Assembly (NCBI RefSeq): GCF_009749395.1
Contig: NZ_WBIR01000001.1
Span: 310,001-374,000 of the forward strand
Source: Agromyces salentinus
GTDB lineage: Bacteria > Actinomycetota > Actinomycetes > Actinomycetales > Microbacteriaceae
DNA: 64,000 nt
Direction: 5' to 3'
Below are positions 16,407 through 25,054 of this stretch, one piece after another (the stretch's first letter is position 1; each line of letters starts with the position of its first letter). Under the pieces are notes generated by a model that did no database searches, was not told the DNA's origin, and was given only the letters and a program-made list of their open reading frames with translations. The translations under genes and the position numbers were made by a program.

Positions 16407-17638
16407 CGGGCGCCGGCGACGGCGGGAGCGGCATCCGTCGCATCCGTCGCCCTGGCCGCGCCCGAGGCGAGCAGCGCGTCGATCGCGGCGTCGTCGAAGC
16501 CGGCCTCGACGAGCACCTCGCGCGTGTGCTCCCCGACGAGCGGCGCACCGCGGTGGAGCTGCGGGGGCGTCACGGAGAAGCGGTACGGGAAGCCGGGCGT
16601 CTTGACGAGCCCCTCGGTGGGGTGCTCGTACTCGATGAAGGTGCCGTTGTGCAGGATCTGCGGGTCCTCGACGAGCCGGGCGTAGTCGTTCACTGGCCCG
16701 ATCCACATGCCGGCGGCGCCGAGCGTCTCGATCCAGTGCGCGGCCGTGGCCTCCCGCAGCTTCGCGGCCGTGCGCGAGTGGATCTCGTCGCGCCGGGTCC
16801 AGCCCTCGACCTCGCTCGACCAGCCCTCGAAGGCCGGCTCGCCGATGAGGCGGCCGAGCACGTCCAGGTCGGCGAACGCGAGTGCGACGTACCCGTCACT
16901 CGTCTCGAACACGCCGTACGGTGCGCGGATGTAGACGTGGGCGTGCGGTTCGGCCGACCGCTGCTGGGCCTTTCGCCCGACCGTGAAGACCGAGAGCTCC
17001 TGCATCTGCAGCGTGGTGAGGGCGTCGAGCATGTTGACCGTCACGAGCTGCCCCTCGCCGGTGCGCTCGCGGTGCAGGAGCGCGGCCAGCACGCCCTCGA
17101 AGGCGGTCGACGCGGTGATCGCGTCGGCGAGGTACTGGCCCGCGGGGGACGGCTCGTCTCCGTCGCGTCCGGCCGAGTACATCGCGCCCGACATCGCCTG
17201 GAGCAGCAGGTCCTGCCCTGGTCGGTCGCGGTACGGGCCGTCCTCGCCGTACCCCGAGATGGAGACGTAGACGATCGACGGGTTCACGGCGCGCAACGAC
17301 TCGTAGTCGACGCCGAGCCGTGCGGCGACGCCCGGTCGGTAGTTCTGCAGGAAGACGTCGGCACCCGCGACGAGGTCGCGAAGCGCGGCCTTGCCGTCCT
17401 CGGCCTTCAGGTCGAGCGCGACCGACCTCTTGTTGCGGTTCAGCGAGAGGAACGAGACGTTGATCTCGTTGCCGGCGGCCCCGCCCGCGGCGGCGTGGCG
17501 CTGCCACTCCCCCGTCGTCGGCTCGACCTTGATGACATCGGCCCCGAGATCGCCGAGGCGCTGCGCCGCGAACGGCCCTGCCATCGCGATCGAGCAGTCG
17601 ATGACGCGGTATCCGGTGAGCACTCCCCGTGCGGTCAT
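16403..17638 (-). CDS. CaiB/BaiF family (class III) CoA transferase
   Basis: A 411-residue class III CoA transferase. The N-terminal 'GYRVIDCSIAMAGPFAAQRLGDLGADVIKVEP' and 'NRNKRSVALDLK' are family hallmarks. 'GQDLLLQAMSG' carries the Asp that forms the acyl anhydride. 'RERTGEGQLVTVNMLDAL' and 'GEHTREVLVEAGF' follow. The Ala/Asp-rich C-terminus is low complexity. It overlaps the Gfo/Idh gene and the binding-protein-like gene by ATGA. Such enzymes move CoA between carboxylates, so the operon probably activates an organic acid derived from the transported sugar. The donor and acceptor are unknown. Confidence 0.92.
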   Translation of the reverse strand: MTARGVLTGYRVIDCSIAMAGPFAAQRLGDLGADVIKVEPTTGEWQRHAAAGGAAGNEINVSFLSLNRNKRSVALDLKAEDGKAALRDLVAGADVFLQNYRPGVAARLGVDYESLRAVNPSIVYVSISGYGEDGPYRDRPGQDLLLQAMSGAMYSAGRDGDEPSPAGQYLADAITASTAFEGVLAALLHRERTGEGQLVTVNMLDALTTLQMQELSVFTVGRKAQQRSAEPHAHVYIRAPYGVFETSDGYVALAFADLDVLGRLIGEPAFEGWSSEVEGWTRRDEIHSRTAAKLREATAAHWIETLGAAGMWIGPVNDYARLVEDPQILHNGTFIEYEHPTEGLVKTPGFPYRFSVTPPQLHRGAPLVGEHTREVLVEAGFDDAAIDALLASGAARATDATDAAPAVAGAR

Positions 17639-18708
17639 GCGGCCTGCTCCTCGTCGTGCACGTTCACGTCGGTCCCTCCCGCAGCGGCGCTGCGCAGCAT
17701 GGCGTCGATCAGTTCCACCGAGCGGGCCGCCACCTCGACGTCGGAGTTGTTCTCGGTGCTCGCACCCGTGACGAGGTCGATGAACCGGTTCGGCGGCACG
17801 ATGCACTCGTACGCGCCGGCGCCCGGCTCGACCTGGATGTCGAAGCGCGTCCCGTCGTACCGGTGCACCCAGGCGCGCTCGCGCTCGGTGTCGAGCATGA
17901 GCACTCCCTCGGTGCCGAAGATGCGGATGTCCACCTGGTACGGGTCGCCGTCGGGAACGGTCGCGGCCCCCGAGAGCGAGCCGAGCGCACCGCCGTCGAA
18001 CGTGATGACGGCCGCGTTGAAGAGGTCGACCGCGGCACCGCCGTTCGAGACCTTCGCCATGACGGATGCCGCGCGCAGGTCGCTCAGCCAGAAGAGCAGC
18101 GCGCTCGAGTGCGTGACCTGCCCGTGGGCGTAGCCGCCGCCGCGCGCGGGCGACTGCCACGTGCTCGGCTCGGGCCCGCTCGTCTCGGAGTCCCAGAGCG
18201 CGCGGATGTGGTTCGTGTCGCCGGCGAAGAGGCCCCGCGTCGGCGAGGCCATGTTGCACGTCACGTGCTGGATCTCGCCGAGGTGGCCGGCGTCGACGAG
18301 GCGCTTGGCCTCGACGATGAACGGCTTGTAGTTCCATCCGTATGGCGCGAGGAAGTGCACGCCGTGCTCGCGCACCTTGGCCGCGAGGTCCCAGCCCTGC
18401 GCCGCGTGCAGCGTGACGGGCTTCTCGACGAGCACGTGCAGGCCCCGCTCGATGGCGGCGACGGCCTGCGGGTGGTGCAGGTCGTGCGGCGTCGAGACGA
18501 CCATCGCGTCGAGGTCCTGGTCGAGGAGCTCCGCGTAGTCGGTCGTCGCCATGCCGAACCCGAACTGCTCGCGCACGGCCTCCAGCTCGGGGCCGATGCC
18601 GCAGACGCCGACGAGGTCGACGTCCTCGCGAGCCGCGAAGATCGGGAAGTGGTTGCTCGTCGCCCACCAGCCGGCGCCGACCGCGCCGAGCCGAACCCTG
18701 GCGCTCAT
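17635..18708 (-). CDS. Gfo/Idh/MocA family oxidoreductase
   Basis: A 357-residue NAD(P)-dependent sugar oxidoreductase. The Rossmann motif is 'GAVGAGWWATSNHFP', the catalytic Lys is in 'VLVEKPVTLHA', and 'GGGYAHGQVTHSSALLFWL' holds the usual active-site His. 'FGTEGVLMLD' is the C-terminal domain marker. Family members oxidise ring hydroxyls of sugars and inositols. The ATG at 18708 was chosen from the ATGA overlap with the MBL stop; an upstream GTG at 18723 is less likely. As an early enzyme of the operon it may oxidise the imported sugar before dehydration. Confidence 0.88.
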   Translation of the reverse strand: MSARVRLGAVGAGWWATSNHFPIFAAREDVDLVGVCGIGPELEAVREQFGFGMATTDYAELLDQDLDAMVVSTPHDLHHPQAVAAIERGLHVLVEKPVTLHAAQGWDLAAKVREHGVHFLAPYGWNYKPFIVEAKRLVDAGHLGEIQHVTCNMASPTRGLFAGDTNHIRALWDSETSGPEPSTWQSPARGGGYAHGQVTHSSALLFWLSDLRAASVMAKVSNGGAAVDLFNAAVITFDGGALGSLSGAATVPDGDPYQVDIRIFGTEGVLMLDTERERAWVHRYDGTRFDIQVEPGAGAYECIVPPNRFIDLVTGASTENNSDVEVAARSVELIDAMLRSAAAGGTDVNVHDEEQAA

Positions 18709-19667
18709 CGCACCCACCGCCACGTGCGTCGGCCGTCGGCGTCGGTGGCGGATGCCGCGAGCCCGCGTCGCTCCATGCGCTCGAGGTTGCCCGTCACGGG
18801 GAACACGGCGTAGTCGAGCGCGTCAGGGCCCCACGGGCCGAGCTCAGACCCCGCGGCGCGCACGAGCTCGAGCGTCGTGGCCGGATCCTCGCGCGCGGCG
18901 AGGATCGCCGAGACGACCTCGTCGATGCGCTCGGTGTAGGCCTCGCTCTCGTCGAGGAAGGCCCCGACGTCGTCGCCCTCGAAGACCGGGTAGTGCGCGG
19001 TCAGCAGCAGCTCGGCATCGAGCGCACGGAACGCGCGCAGGCTCTCCACGTACGGGTCGACGTCGCGGTAGGTCGGCGGGAATGCGGCGCGCCCGTCGGC
19101 GAACGGCACGGTCGTCCCGAGTGTCGCGTCGCCGATGAGCAGCGCGCGATTCGCCTCGTCGTGGACGGCCACGTGACCGGGGCTGTGTCCGGGCACGTGC
19201 AGCACGCGTACGGTGCGGCCGCCGAGGTCGAAGCCTTCGCCGCCCGCGACCCGCAGGTCCACGGGCACGAGGTCGGAGACGCTCCGCAGGTACGCGGTCG
19301 TCTCGGGCGGGTCGTCGAACCCGTCGGTCTCGCGGAACTCGCCGTAGCGCTCGTCGATGAGCCGCTGCACGTCCTCGACGAGCGGGGCGTCGAGGTCGTG
19401 CGCGACGATCCGGACGCCGGGGATCGCGGCCTTCAGCGCGCCGTTGCCGCCCGTGTGGTCGAAGTCGCAATGCGTGTTCACGGCCCAGCGCAGCTTCTCG
19501 CGCGGGATCCCGGCGGCATCGAGGTAGGGCAGGAGCGTCTCGGTGACGCTCTCGCGCACGCCCGTGTCCACGAGGAGCGCGGCGTCCTCGCCCACGAGGA
19601 GGTAGAGCGCGACGAAGCGCTCGCCGAGCGGCGCCTGGACGCGGTGCAGTCCGGGTCGGAGTTCCAT
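18705..19667 (-). CDS. metallo-beta-lactamase-fold hydrolase with an altered metal motif
   Basis: A 320-residue MBL-fold protein. The metal motif is 'NTHCDFDHTGG', that is H-x-D-x-D-H instead of the classical HxHxDH; the second His is replaced by Asp. Other ligands are present: 'PGHSPGHVAVHD', 'LLIGDATLG' and 'LTAHYPVF'. An Asp at this position occurs in some MBL subfamilies, so the enzyme may still be active. A lactonase or thioesterase role would suit this operon of sugar-acid and CoA enzymes, but that is inference. It lies 13 bp behind the enolase-type gene and overlaps the Gfo/Idh gene by ATGA. Confidence 0.85.
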   Translation of the reverse strand: MELRPGLHRVQAPLGERFVALYLLVGEDAALLVDTGVRESVTETLLPYLDAAGIPREKLRWAVNTHCDFDHTGGNGALKAAIPGVRIVAHDLDAPLVEDVQRLIDERYGEFRETDGFDDPPETTAYLRSVSDLVPVDLRVAGGEGFDLGGRTVRVLHVPGHSPGHVAVHDEANRALLIGDATLGTTVPFADGRAAFPPTYRDVDPYVESLRAFRALDAELLLTAHYPVFEGDDVGAFLDESEAYTERIDEVVSAILAAREDPATTLELVRAAGSELGPWGPDALDYAVFPVTGNLERMERRGLAASATDADGRRTWRWVR

Positions 19668-19680
19668 CGTCCTCGTCCTC

Positions 19681-20832
19681 TCAGCGCTCGACGCCGTCGA
19701 GCACGACGCGGAGGCCCGCCCGCATGGGGCGCATGTGCGGTCCGGCCGGGTCGGCCCAGCCGCCGCCGTCGCGCTGCTCGGTGATCAGGGCCTCGTCGAT
19801 GCGGATGCCGGCTCCCGGCTCGTCGCTCAGGACGATGCCGCCGTCGGCGAACTCATGGTCGACGAGCAGCCCGTCGGCGAAGCGCACGTCCTGCACCTCG
19901 GTCGTCAGGTGGTTCGGCACGGCCGTCATGACGTGTGCGACGGCCGGGTTGGCGTTGTAGCCGACCGGGCTGATCGGGAGGTCGCGCGCGGCCGCGGCGA
20001 GCGCGAGCCGGTGGAGATGCGACACGCCCCAGATCGCGCCGGCCTGCACGACGTCGGGCGCCCCGGCGTCGAACAGGGGTCGGAACTGGTCGACGCCCGT
20101 GAGGTTCTCGCCCGTCGCGACGGCCGCCCTGATGCCGTTGCTGAGCCGGGCGTGCCCGGTGGCATCCCATCGCCGCAGCGGCTCCTCGACCCAGAGCAGG
20201 TCGACGTGCTCCTCGAGCGCGGTCACGTAGCGGACCGCCTGCTTGACCTGCCAGGACTCGTTCGCGTCGAGCATCAGGCCCGGCCGCGTCGTATTGCCCC
20301 GGAGCGCATCGGCGAGGATGCCGAGGCGCCGCAGGTCGGCGTCGAAGTCGATGCCGCCCTTGAGCTTGCCGGCCACGAAGCCGCGCTCGGCGAACTCCGC
20401 GTAGAACCCGACGAGCTCGTCGTCGTCGAGGGCGATGTCCAGGCCCGAGGCGTAGCCGGGCACGAAGCGGTCGCGTCCGCCGAGCAGGCGCCAGAGCGGC
20501 TCCCCCGCGGCCTTGGCCTTGAGATCCCAGACGGCGGCATCGAAGGTGGCCAGCCCGCCGTAGGTCGCACCCGCGTGCCCGCTCTTGAAGACCTGTGCGA
20601 GCATGCGGTCGAAGAGGGCGGCCGCTCCCCGCGGGTCTTCCCCCTCGAGCGCGGGGAACAGCCGCTCGAGATCGGCGTGCGAGCCGATCCCGACGCCCTC
20701 GAGGCCGATGTCGGTCTCGAGGATGACGATGGGCACCTCGGTGACCGCCTCGGGGATGTGCCCGTTGGCGTCGCCGATCGATCGCTTCCAGTGGTGCTGC
20801 GCGGTCAGGGTGCGGTATCCGGTGATCTTCAT
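19681..20832 (-). CDS. enolase-superfamily (mandelate racemase/muconate lactonizing type) sugar-acid dehydratase
   Basis: A 383-residue enolase-superfamily protein. The N-terminal capping domain is followed by a barrel with 'KLKGGIDFD' (the catalytic Lys region), 'LMLDANESWQ' and 'LLWVEEPLRRWD' (metal Asp and Glu), 'ATGENLTG' (third ligand) and 'SPVGYNANPAVAH' with a His near the end. Members dehydrate aldonic acids or racemise and cycloisomerise acids. Fuconate, rhamnonate or another aldonate is plausible here. GAGGAC lies before the ATG at 20832. The gene directly follows the transporter genes, so its substrate should derive from the imported sugar. Confidence 0.85.
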   Translation of the reverse strand: MKITGYRTLTAQHHWKRSIGDANGHIPEAVTEVPIVILETDIGLEGVGIGSHADLERLFPALEGEDPRGAAALFDRMLAQVFKSGHAGATYGGLATFDAAVWDLKAKAAGEPLWRLLGGRDRFVPGYASGLDIALDDDELVGFYAEFAERGFVAGKLKGGIDFDADLRRLGILADALRGNTTRPGLMLDANESWQVKQAVRYVTALEEHVDLLWVEEPLRRWDATGHARLSNGIRAAVATGENLTGVDQFRPLFDAGAPDVVQAGAIWGVSHLHRLALAAAARDLPISPVGYNANPAVAHVMTAVPNHLTTEVQDVRFADGLLVDHEFADGGIVLSDEPGAGIRIDEALITEQRDGGGWADPAGPHMRPMRAGLRVVLDGVER

Positions 20833-20845
20833 GACGTCCTCGCGC

Positions 20846-21754
20846 TCATTCCTTGGTTCCGCCGGCGGTCATGCCCTCGACGAGGAACCGCTGCGCGAAC
20901 AGGAAGATCAACAGGATGGGGGCCACCGAGAGCAGGGTCGCGAGGGCCAGCGTCGGGAGCTGGATCACGATGCTCGAGGCGGTCGTGGGGTTGAAGGCGG
21001 GGACGTTCGCCAACATGTTGGCCAGGCCCACCTGGACCGGGATCTTCGTTCCGCCGACCACGAGGAACGGGAGGAAGTAGTTGTTCCAGTTCGCGACGAA
21101 GCTGAAGAAGCCGACGAGCGCGATGACGGGCGTCGCGAGCGGCATGGCCACCTGCGCGAACACGCGCAGCTCGCCGGCGCCGTCGATGCGCGCCGCGTTC
21201 AGCAGGTCGCGGGAGACCGCGGTCGAGAAGTAGATGTAGGTGAGGTACACCCCGAACGGGAAGAACGAGAACGGCAGGATGACCGCGAGCGGATTGCCGA
21301 TGAGCTTCGCCGCACTGAGCTCGAGGAAGATCGGGAGCACGAGCGCCGTGTTCGGGATGAGCATCACGATGAGCGTGGTCACCAGCAGCAGCCGCCGGCC
21401 CTTGAACTCGATGAGCGCGAGCGCGTACCCGGCCGGGATGCTCACGACCAGCGTGATGGCGAGCGCCGCGAACGAGTAGAAGGCGGAGTTGCCGAGCCAC
21501 GTCGAGAAGATGCCGCTGCCGAAGGCGAACAGCTCGTTCCAGTTCGCGGCGAGCTGGTCGAACGAGCCGAACGAGAACGGACCGTCGAGCAGGAGCTGGC
21601 TGTTCGTCTTGGTCGGCGCGAGCACCATCCAGATGATCGGCAGCACGAAGAAGGCGGCGAACACGAGCAGGACGAGGATGACCGCGGCGCGGCCGACCCA
21701 CTGTCCGGGGGTGAGGGCGGGGCGCTGCCTGCGCCGGGTGGTCACGTCAGTCAC
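20846..21754 (-). CDS. sugar ABC transporter permease (MalG type)
   Basis: A 302-residue inner-membrane permease with about six predicted helices: 'AAVILVLLVFAAFFVLPIIWMVL', then segments near residues 95, 128, 160, 205 and 270. The EAA loop is 'DLLNAARIDGAGELRVFAQVAMPL'. It forms the channel with the adjacent permease. The GTG at 21754 overlaps the upstream gene by 8 bp. No ATP-binding subunit is encoded here, so a shared MsiK-like ATPase elsewhere is likely, as is usual for actinobacterial sugar importers. Confidence 0.92.
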   Translation of the reverse strand: MTDVTTRRRQRPALTPGQWVGRAAVILVLLVFAAFFVLPIIWMVLAPTKTNSQLLLDGPFSFGSFDQLAANWNELFAFGSGIFSTWLGNSAFYSFAALAITLVVSIPAGYALALIEFKGRRLLLVTTLIVMLIPNTALVLPIFLELSAAKLIGNPLAVILPFSFFPFGVYLTYIYFSTAVSRDLLNAARIDGAGELRVFAQVAMPLATPVIALVGFFSFVANWNNYFLPFLVVGGTKIPVQVGLANMLANVPAFNPTTASSIVIQLPTLALATLLSVAPILLIFLFAQRFLVEGMTAGGTKE

Positions 21755-22691
21755 GTTCGAACAGCTTTCCGCGGAAGATGAAGATCGCCGAGAGCCCCAG
21801 CGCGACCACGAGCAGCACGACCGAGATCGCGGCGGATCCCGAGAAGTCGTTCTGGCGGAAGGCGTAGAGGTAGGCGAGCTGGTTGAGGGAGTAGTCCTCG
21901 GGGACGACGTTCTTCGTCGCCTGCGCGAGGATCTTCGGTTCGACGAAGAGCTGGGTTCCGGCGGCCAACGACATGACGCCCATGTAGCTGATCCACTTCT
22001 TCAGCATCGGGAGCTGGATGTGCCACGCCGTCTGCACGGGGCCGGCGCCGTCGATGCGGGCGGCCTCCATGACCTCGACGGGGATGTTGTTGAGTGCCCC
22101 GTACATGATCACGATCCAGGAACCGGCACCCGCCCAGAACGCGATGACGGTGAACACGACCGGGAGGTTGCCCACGGCCACCACGTTGACGAGCGACTCG
22201 TAGCCCATGGCGTGCAGGAGGCCGGAGACCGGGCTGACCGAGGGGTCGAGCACGAACAGCCAGAGCAGCACGCTCGAGGCCCCGGCGATGGCGCCCGGCA
22301 CGTAGAAGAGGAAGCGGGCGGCGTTGCCGAGCCAGCGGACCCGGATGCCGTGCACGATGACGGCGAGCAGGACCACGAAGACGATGAGGCTGACGAGCCA
22401 GAAGAGCACGTAGAGCGCCACGTGCAGGACCGCCGGGAGGAACCGGTAGTCGGCGAAGACCCTGGCGAAGTTGTCGACGCCCACGAAGGCGCCGTTGCGG
22501 GTGAACGACAGGTAGAGCGCGTAGAGCGTCGGCAGCAGTCCGAAGGCCAGCAGCAGCAGCGTGTAGCCGCTGACGAAGACGTAGCCGTAGCGCAACTGGC
22601 CGGCGTTCATGCGAGAGGCGCGGCGGCCCCCCGGCCGACGCCGCCCCGAGGGGACGACGTCGACCGGGACCGGAGGTGCGGTGACGGTCAC
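21747..22691 (-). CDS. sugar ABC transporter permease (MalF type)
   Basis: A 314-residue permease with about six helices. It has 'YVFVSGYTLLLLAFGLLPTLYALYLSF', the family's FTRNG.FVG.DNF pattern, and the EAA loop 'EVMEAARIDGAGPVQTAWHIQLPML'. The GTG at 22691 starts one nucleotide after the binding-protein stop (TAACGTG) and gives the usual basic N-terminal tail. An ATG at 22610 is an alternative start that would remove it. It works with the MalG-type partner and the lipoprotein encoded just upstream. Confidence 0.9.
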   Translation of the reverse strand: MTVTAPPVPVDVVPSGRRRPGGRRASRMNAGQLRYGYVFVSGYTLLLLAFGLLPTLYALYLSFTRNGAFVGVDNFARVFADYRFLPAVLHVALYVLFWLVSLIVFVVLLAVIVHGIRVRWLGNAARFLFYVPGAIAGASSVLLWLFVLDPSVSPVSGLLHAMGYESLVNVVAVGNLPVVFTVIAFWAGAGSWIVIMYGALNNIPVEVMEAARIDGAGPVQTAWHIQLPMLKKWISYMGVMSLAAGTQLFVEPKILAQATKNVVPEDYSLNQLAYLYAFRQNDFSGSAAISVVLLVVALGLSAIFIFRGKLFERD

Positions 22692-22692
22692 G

Positions 22693-24063
22693 TTACTCGA
22701 CCGAGTACCCGTTGACGGTGGCCTCGTTCTCGAGCTCCTCCTGCCATGCCGGCAGCAGCGACTCGATGGTCTCGCCCTCGGCGATGCCGGGGATGACGAT
22801 CTTCGCCCAGGCCGACTCGGGGCTCCACGAGGTGACGTTCCAGCCGGACCAGACCTGGCCCGCGGCATCCGACATCACGGTCTTGAAGTCGTCGTTGACG
22901 AAGTACGACGCCTCCGCCTGCTTGTCGAGCCACTTCTCGGCGGCCTCCGTGTAGGCGGGGTAGCCCGACGACGCGTCGACCTGGAACTCCTCGGCGCTCG
23001 TCACGAACTCCAGGAAGGTCTCGACGGCCTCGAGGTTCTTCGAGTGGCTCGAGGCGTACCAGACGCCGCCGCCCACGTTGCCGGCCGCGACGTCGCCGCC
23101 CTCCCACTTCAGCGGGGCGCTGACGCTGATCTCGCCGGCGGGGGTGGCGAGACCGCCCTGGAAGATGGCGCCCGTGTACCAGACCGGCCCCGGCACGCCG
23201 ACGAGCTTGTCGGCGTACTTCGACGCGAAGTCGGCGCTGAAGAAGCTGTCCTGCACGAGCGTGCCGTTCGCGAGCATCCCGTCGAGGATCTTCGAGATCT
23301 TCTCGGCGTTCGCGTCGGAGGTGTCGGAGTGGAACACGCCCTGCTCGGGCGACTGGAAGACCGGCGACTCGGAGCCGCCGTAGTAGACGTACGTCATGAA
23401 GCTGTCGCCGAGGCTGCCGAGGATGTACCCCGGGTGCTCCGCGGCGAGCTTGTCGCCGAGCTCCGCGTACTCCTCCCAGGTCGTGGGCGCCTCGTAGCCG
23501 AACTCGTCGAGGAGCCTCTGGTTCGAGAAGAACACCGTCTGGGCCAGGTCGTTGCGGAGGCCGTACACGGTGCCGTCGATGGTCGTGTAGTCGAGCGAGC
23601 CCTCGGCGAAGCCGTCGAGGAACTCCTCGTCGAGGAAGCCCTTGTTCAGCGGCGCCGCGAAGCCCTGCTCGCCGCTCGTGGTCTGCTTCGACGCCCAGAT
23701 CGCGTCATTCTGCTGGGTGGAGAAGACCACGTCGGGCCAGCCCTCGCCGGCCTGGTCCATGAGGGCGATCTTGCTCTGGAACGAACCGCTGCCGCCGGCC
23801 GAGCCGTCGTACGTCTCGAAGGCGATCTCGATGTCCGGGTACGCCTCCTGGAAGGCCGTGACGGCCGGCTCGCGGGAGGCATCGACCCAGACGGTGATCG
23901 GGCTGTCGGCCACCTGCTCCGCCTGCGTGAAGCCGAGCGAGGTGTCACCGCCGCCCGAGGCATCCGCGGAGCAAGAGCTGAGGGCGAGGAGCCCCGCAGC
24001 GGCCGCGGCGGCCACCGTGAGGAACCGGGCCGCTCGACGGCGGGAGGACGAGTGCTGTGACAT
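22693..24063 (-). CDS. extracellular sugar-binding lipoprotein of the ABC transporter
   Basis: A 456-residue solute-binding protein. The N-terminus 'RRRAARFLTVAAAAAAGLLALSSC' is a lipoprotein signal with the lipobox Cys near residue 32. The mature protein has 'SPITVWVDASREPAVTAFQEAYPDIEI', 'LRNDLAQTVFFSNQRLLDEFGYEAPTTWEEYAELG' and 'FVTSAEEFQ', all typical of SBP_bac_1 oligosaccharide binders. It is the first gene of the 12.5-kb minus-strand operon. The ATG at 24063 follows an AGGATGCGAA spacer. Promoter motifs at 24131 and 24161 suggest control by the divergent FCD regulator. Confidence 0.92.
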   Translation of the reverse strand: MSQHSSSRRRAARFLTVAAAAAAGLLALSSCSADASGGGDTSLGFTQAEQVADSPITVWVDASREPAVTAFQEAYPDIEIAFETYDGSAGGSGSFQSKIALMDQAGEGWPDVVFSTQQNDAIWASKQTTSGEQGFAAPLNKGFLDEEFLDGFAEGSLDYTTIDGTVYGLRNDLAQTVFFSNQRLLDEFGYEAPTTWEEYAELGDKLAAEHPGYILGSLGDSFMTYVYYGGSESPVFQSPEQGVFHSDTSDANAEKISKILDGMLANGTLVQDSFFSADFASKYADKLVGVPGPVWYTGAIFQGGLATPAGEISVSAPLKWEGGDVAAGNVGGGVWYASSHSKNLEAVETFLEFVTSAEEFQVDASSGYPAYTEAAEKWLDKQAEASYFVNDDFKTVMSDAAGQVWSGWNVTSWSPESAWAKIVIPGIAEGETIESLLPAWQEELENEATVNGYSVE

Positions 24064-24130
24064 TTCGCATCCTGTTCTGGTCGGCGTCTCTGACGACAGT
24101 GCACACCCAGGGGCGGGGGCAGAAGTGATT

Positions 24131-24176
24131 ACATCATACGTCTTATCTCGTCCGCAAGGGACATCATAGGTATTAC
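24131..24176. promoter_or_regulatory. two candidate operator copies between SBP gene and FCD regulator
   Basis: ACATCATACGTCTTAT (24131-24146) and ACATCATAGGTATTAC (24161-24176) are spaced exactly 30 bp apart, about three helix turns. A third copy, ACATCATACGAATGAC, lies at 27144-27159. Read on the minus strand each contains TATGAT, so they may overlap -10 boxes. Binding by the FCD regulator at 24203 is inference. Confidence 0.5.
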
Positions 24177-24189
24177 GAATATTGGTCGG

Positions 24190-24195
24190 TATGCT
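24190..24195 (+). promoter_or_regulatory. -10 box of the second FCD regulator
   Basis: TATGCT ends 7 nt before the ATG at 24203, and no ribosome binding site is present. The gene is therefore probably transcribed from its start codon. No convincing -35 box is seen. Confidence 0.45.
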
Positions 24196-24202
24196 GTGAC
24201 GC

Positions 24203-24952
24203 ATGTCCGATCCGATCACCGCGTCGACCGCGACCGAGTACCCCACGATCGCCGCGCGCGCCCGTGCGCCGCGACTCGGCGTGACGGTCGTCGGCGCCCT
24301 CGTGGACGCCATCGTGCGGGGCGACCTGCTCCCCGGTTCCTCCCTCCCGCCCGAGGCCGTCCTCTGCGAGCAGTTCGGCGTCAGCCGCACCGTGATCCGC
24401 GAGTCGGTCAAGCGCCTCGAGGAGAAGGGCCTCGTCACGGTCGCCCAGGGGCGCGGCACGCAGGTGCTGCCGCCCACCTCCTGGAGCATGATCGACGCCA
24501 CCGTGCTCTCGGCGCTCGTCGCCAACGACGCGACGCTCGGCATCCTCGACGAGCTGAGCGTCGTGCGCGCGGCCCTCGAGGCCGTCATCGCGCGCGACGC
24601 CGCCCTCCGCCGCACCGAGGACCAGCTCGAGCGCCTTCGCGAGGCACTGATGCTGATGCGCGAGACCATCGCCGACGAGCCGCGGTTCAACGAGGCCGAC
24701 GTCGTCTTCCACGCGGTCGTCGGCGAGATCACCTCGAATCGGCTCGCCGACAGCCTCGTGCGCACCCTGTTCGCGCAGGCCCGCGAGAGCGCCCGTTTCC
24801 ACCTGCACAGCCAGCTCGACCTCACCCTTCAAGAGCACGAGGCGGTCTTCGCGGCCATCGAGGCGGGCGATCCCGAGGCGGCCGAGTCCGCCATGCGCGC
24901 CCACATCATCGACGCCTGGGAGCGCCGGCGGCCGCCGAGCCCCAAGCGCTGA
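24203..24952 (+). CDS. GntR-family (FadR/FCD subfamily) transcriptional regulator
   Basis: A 249-residue regulator. The winged helix covers about residues 20-90 ('GDLLPGSSLPPEAVLCEQFGVSRTVIRESVKRLEEKGLVTVAQGRGTQV') and is followed by an FCD domain with 'LSVVRAALEAVIARDAALR', 'FHAVVGEITSNRLAD' and 'EHEAVFAAIEAGDPEAAESAMRAHI'. 'STATEYPTIAARARAPRLG' forms a short N-terminal tail. It is divergent from the sugar ABC operon and converges with the beta-helix gene. It probably represses the transporter operon and, by the repeated motif at 27144, the secreted beta-helix protein. A sugar-acid ligand is likely for this family. Confidence 0.9.
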   Translation: MSDPITASTATEYPTIAARARAPRLGVTVVGALVDAIVRGDLLPGSSLPPEAVLCEQFGVSRTVIRESVKRLEEKGLVTVAQGRGTQVLPPTSWSMIDATVLSALVANDATLGILDELSVVRAALEAVIARDAALRRTEDQLERLREALMLMRETIADEPRFNEADVVFHAVVGEITSNRLADSLVRTLFAQARESARFHLHSQLDLTLQEHEAVFAAIEAGDPEAAESAMRAHIIDAWERRRPPSPKR

Positions 24953-24967
24953 GCGGCGGAACGACGA

Positions 24968-25009
24968 ACGACGAACGGCCCGGGAGTCTCCTCCCGGGCC
25001 GTTCGTCGT
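24968..25009. terminator. bidirectional terminator
   Basis: A perfect 19-bp stem (24968-24986 and 24991-25009: ACGACGAACGGCCCGGGAG and its complement) with a TCTC loop lies between the convergent FCD and beta-helix genes. It should stop transcription from both sides. Confidence 0.9.
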
Positions 25010-25054
25010 GCCGGCCACATGCGACGCGCCTCGCGCGTCACCGACGGGCACGCG

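Noticed and set aside
24064-24825. N-terminal extension of the sugar-binding lipoprotein
   Set aside because: It would run antisense through the FCD regulator. The lipoprotein signal begins at 24063.
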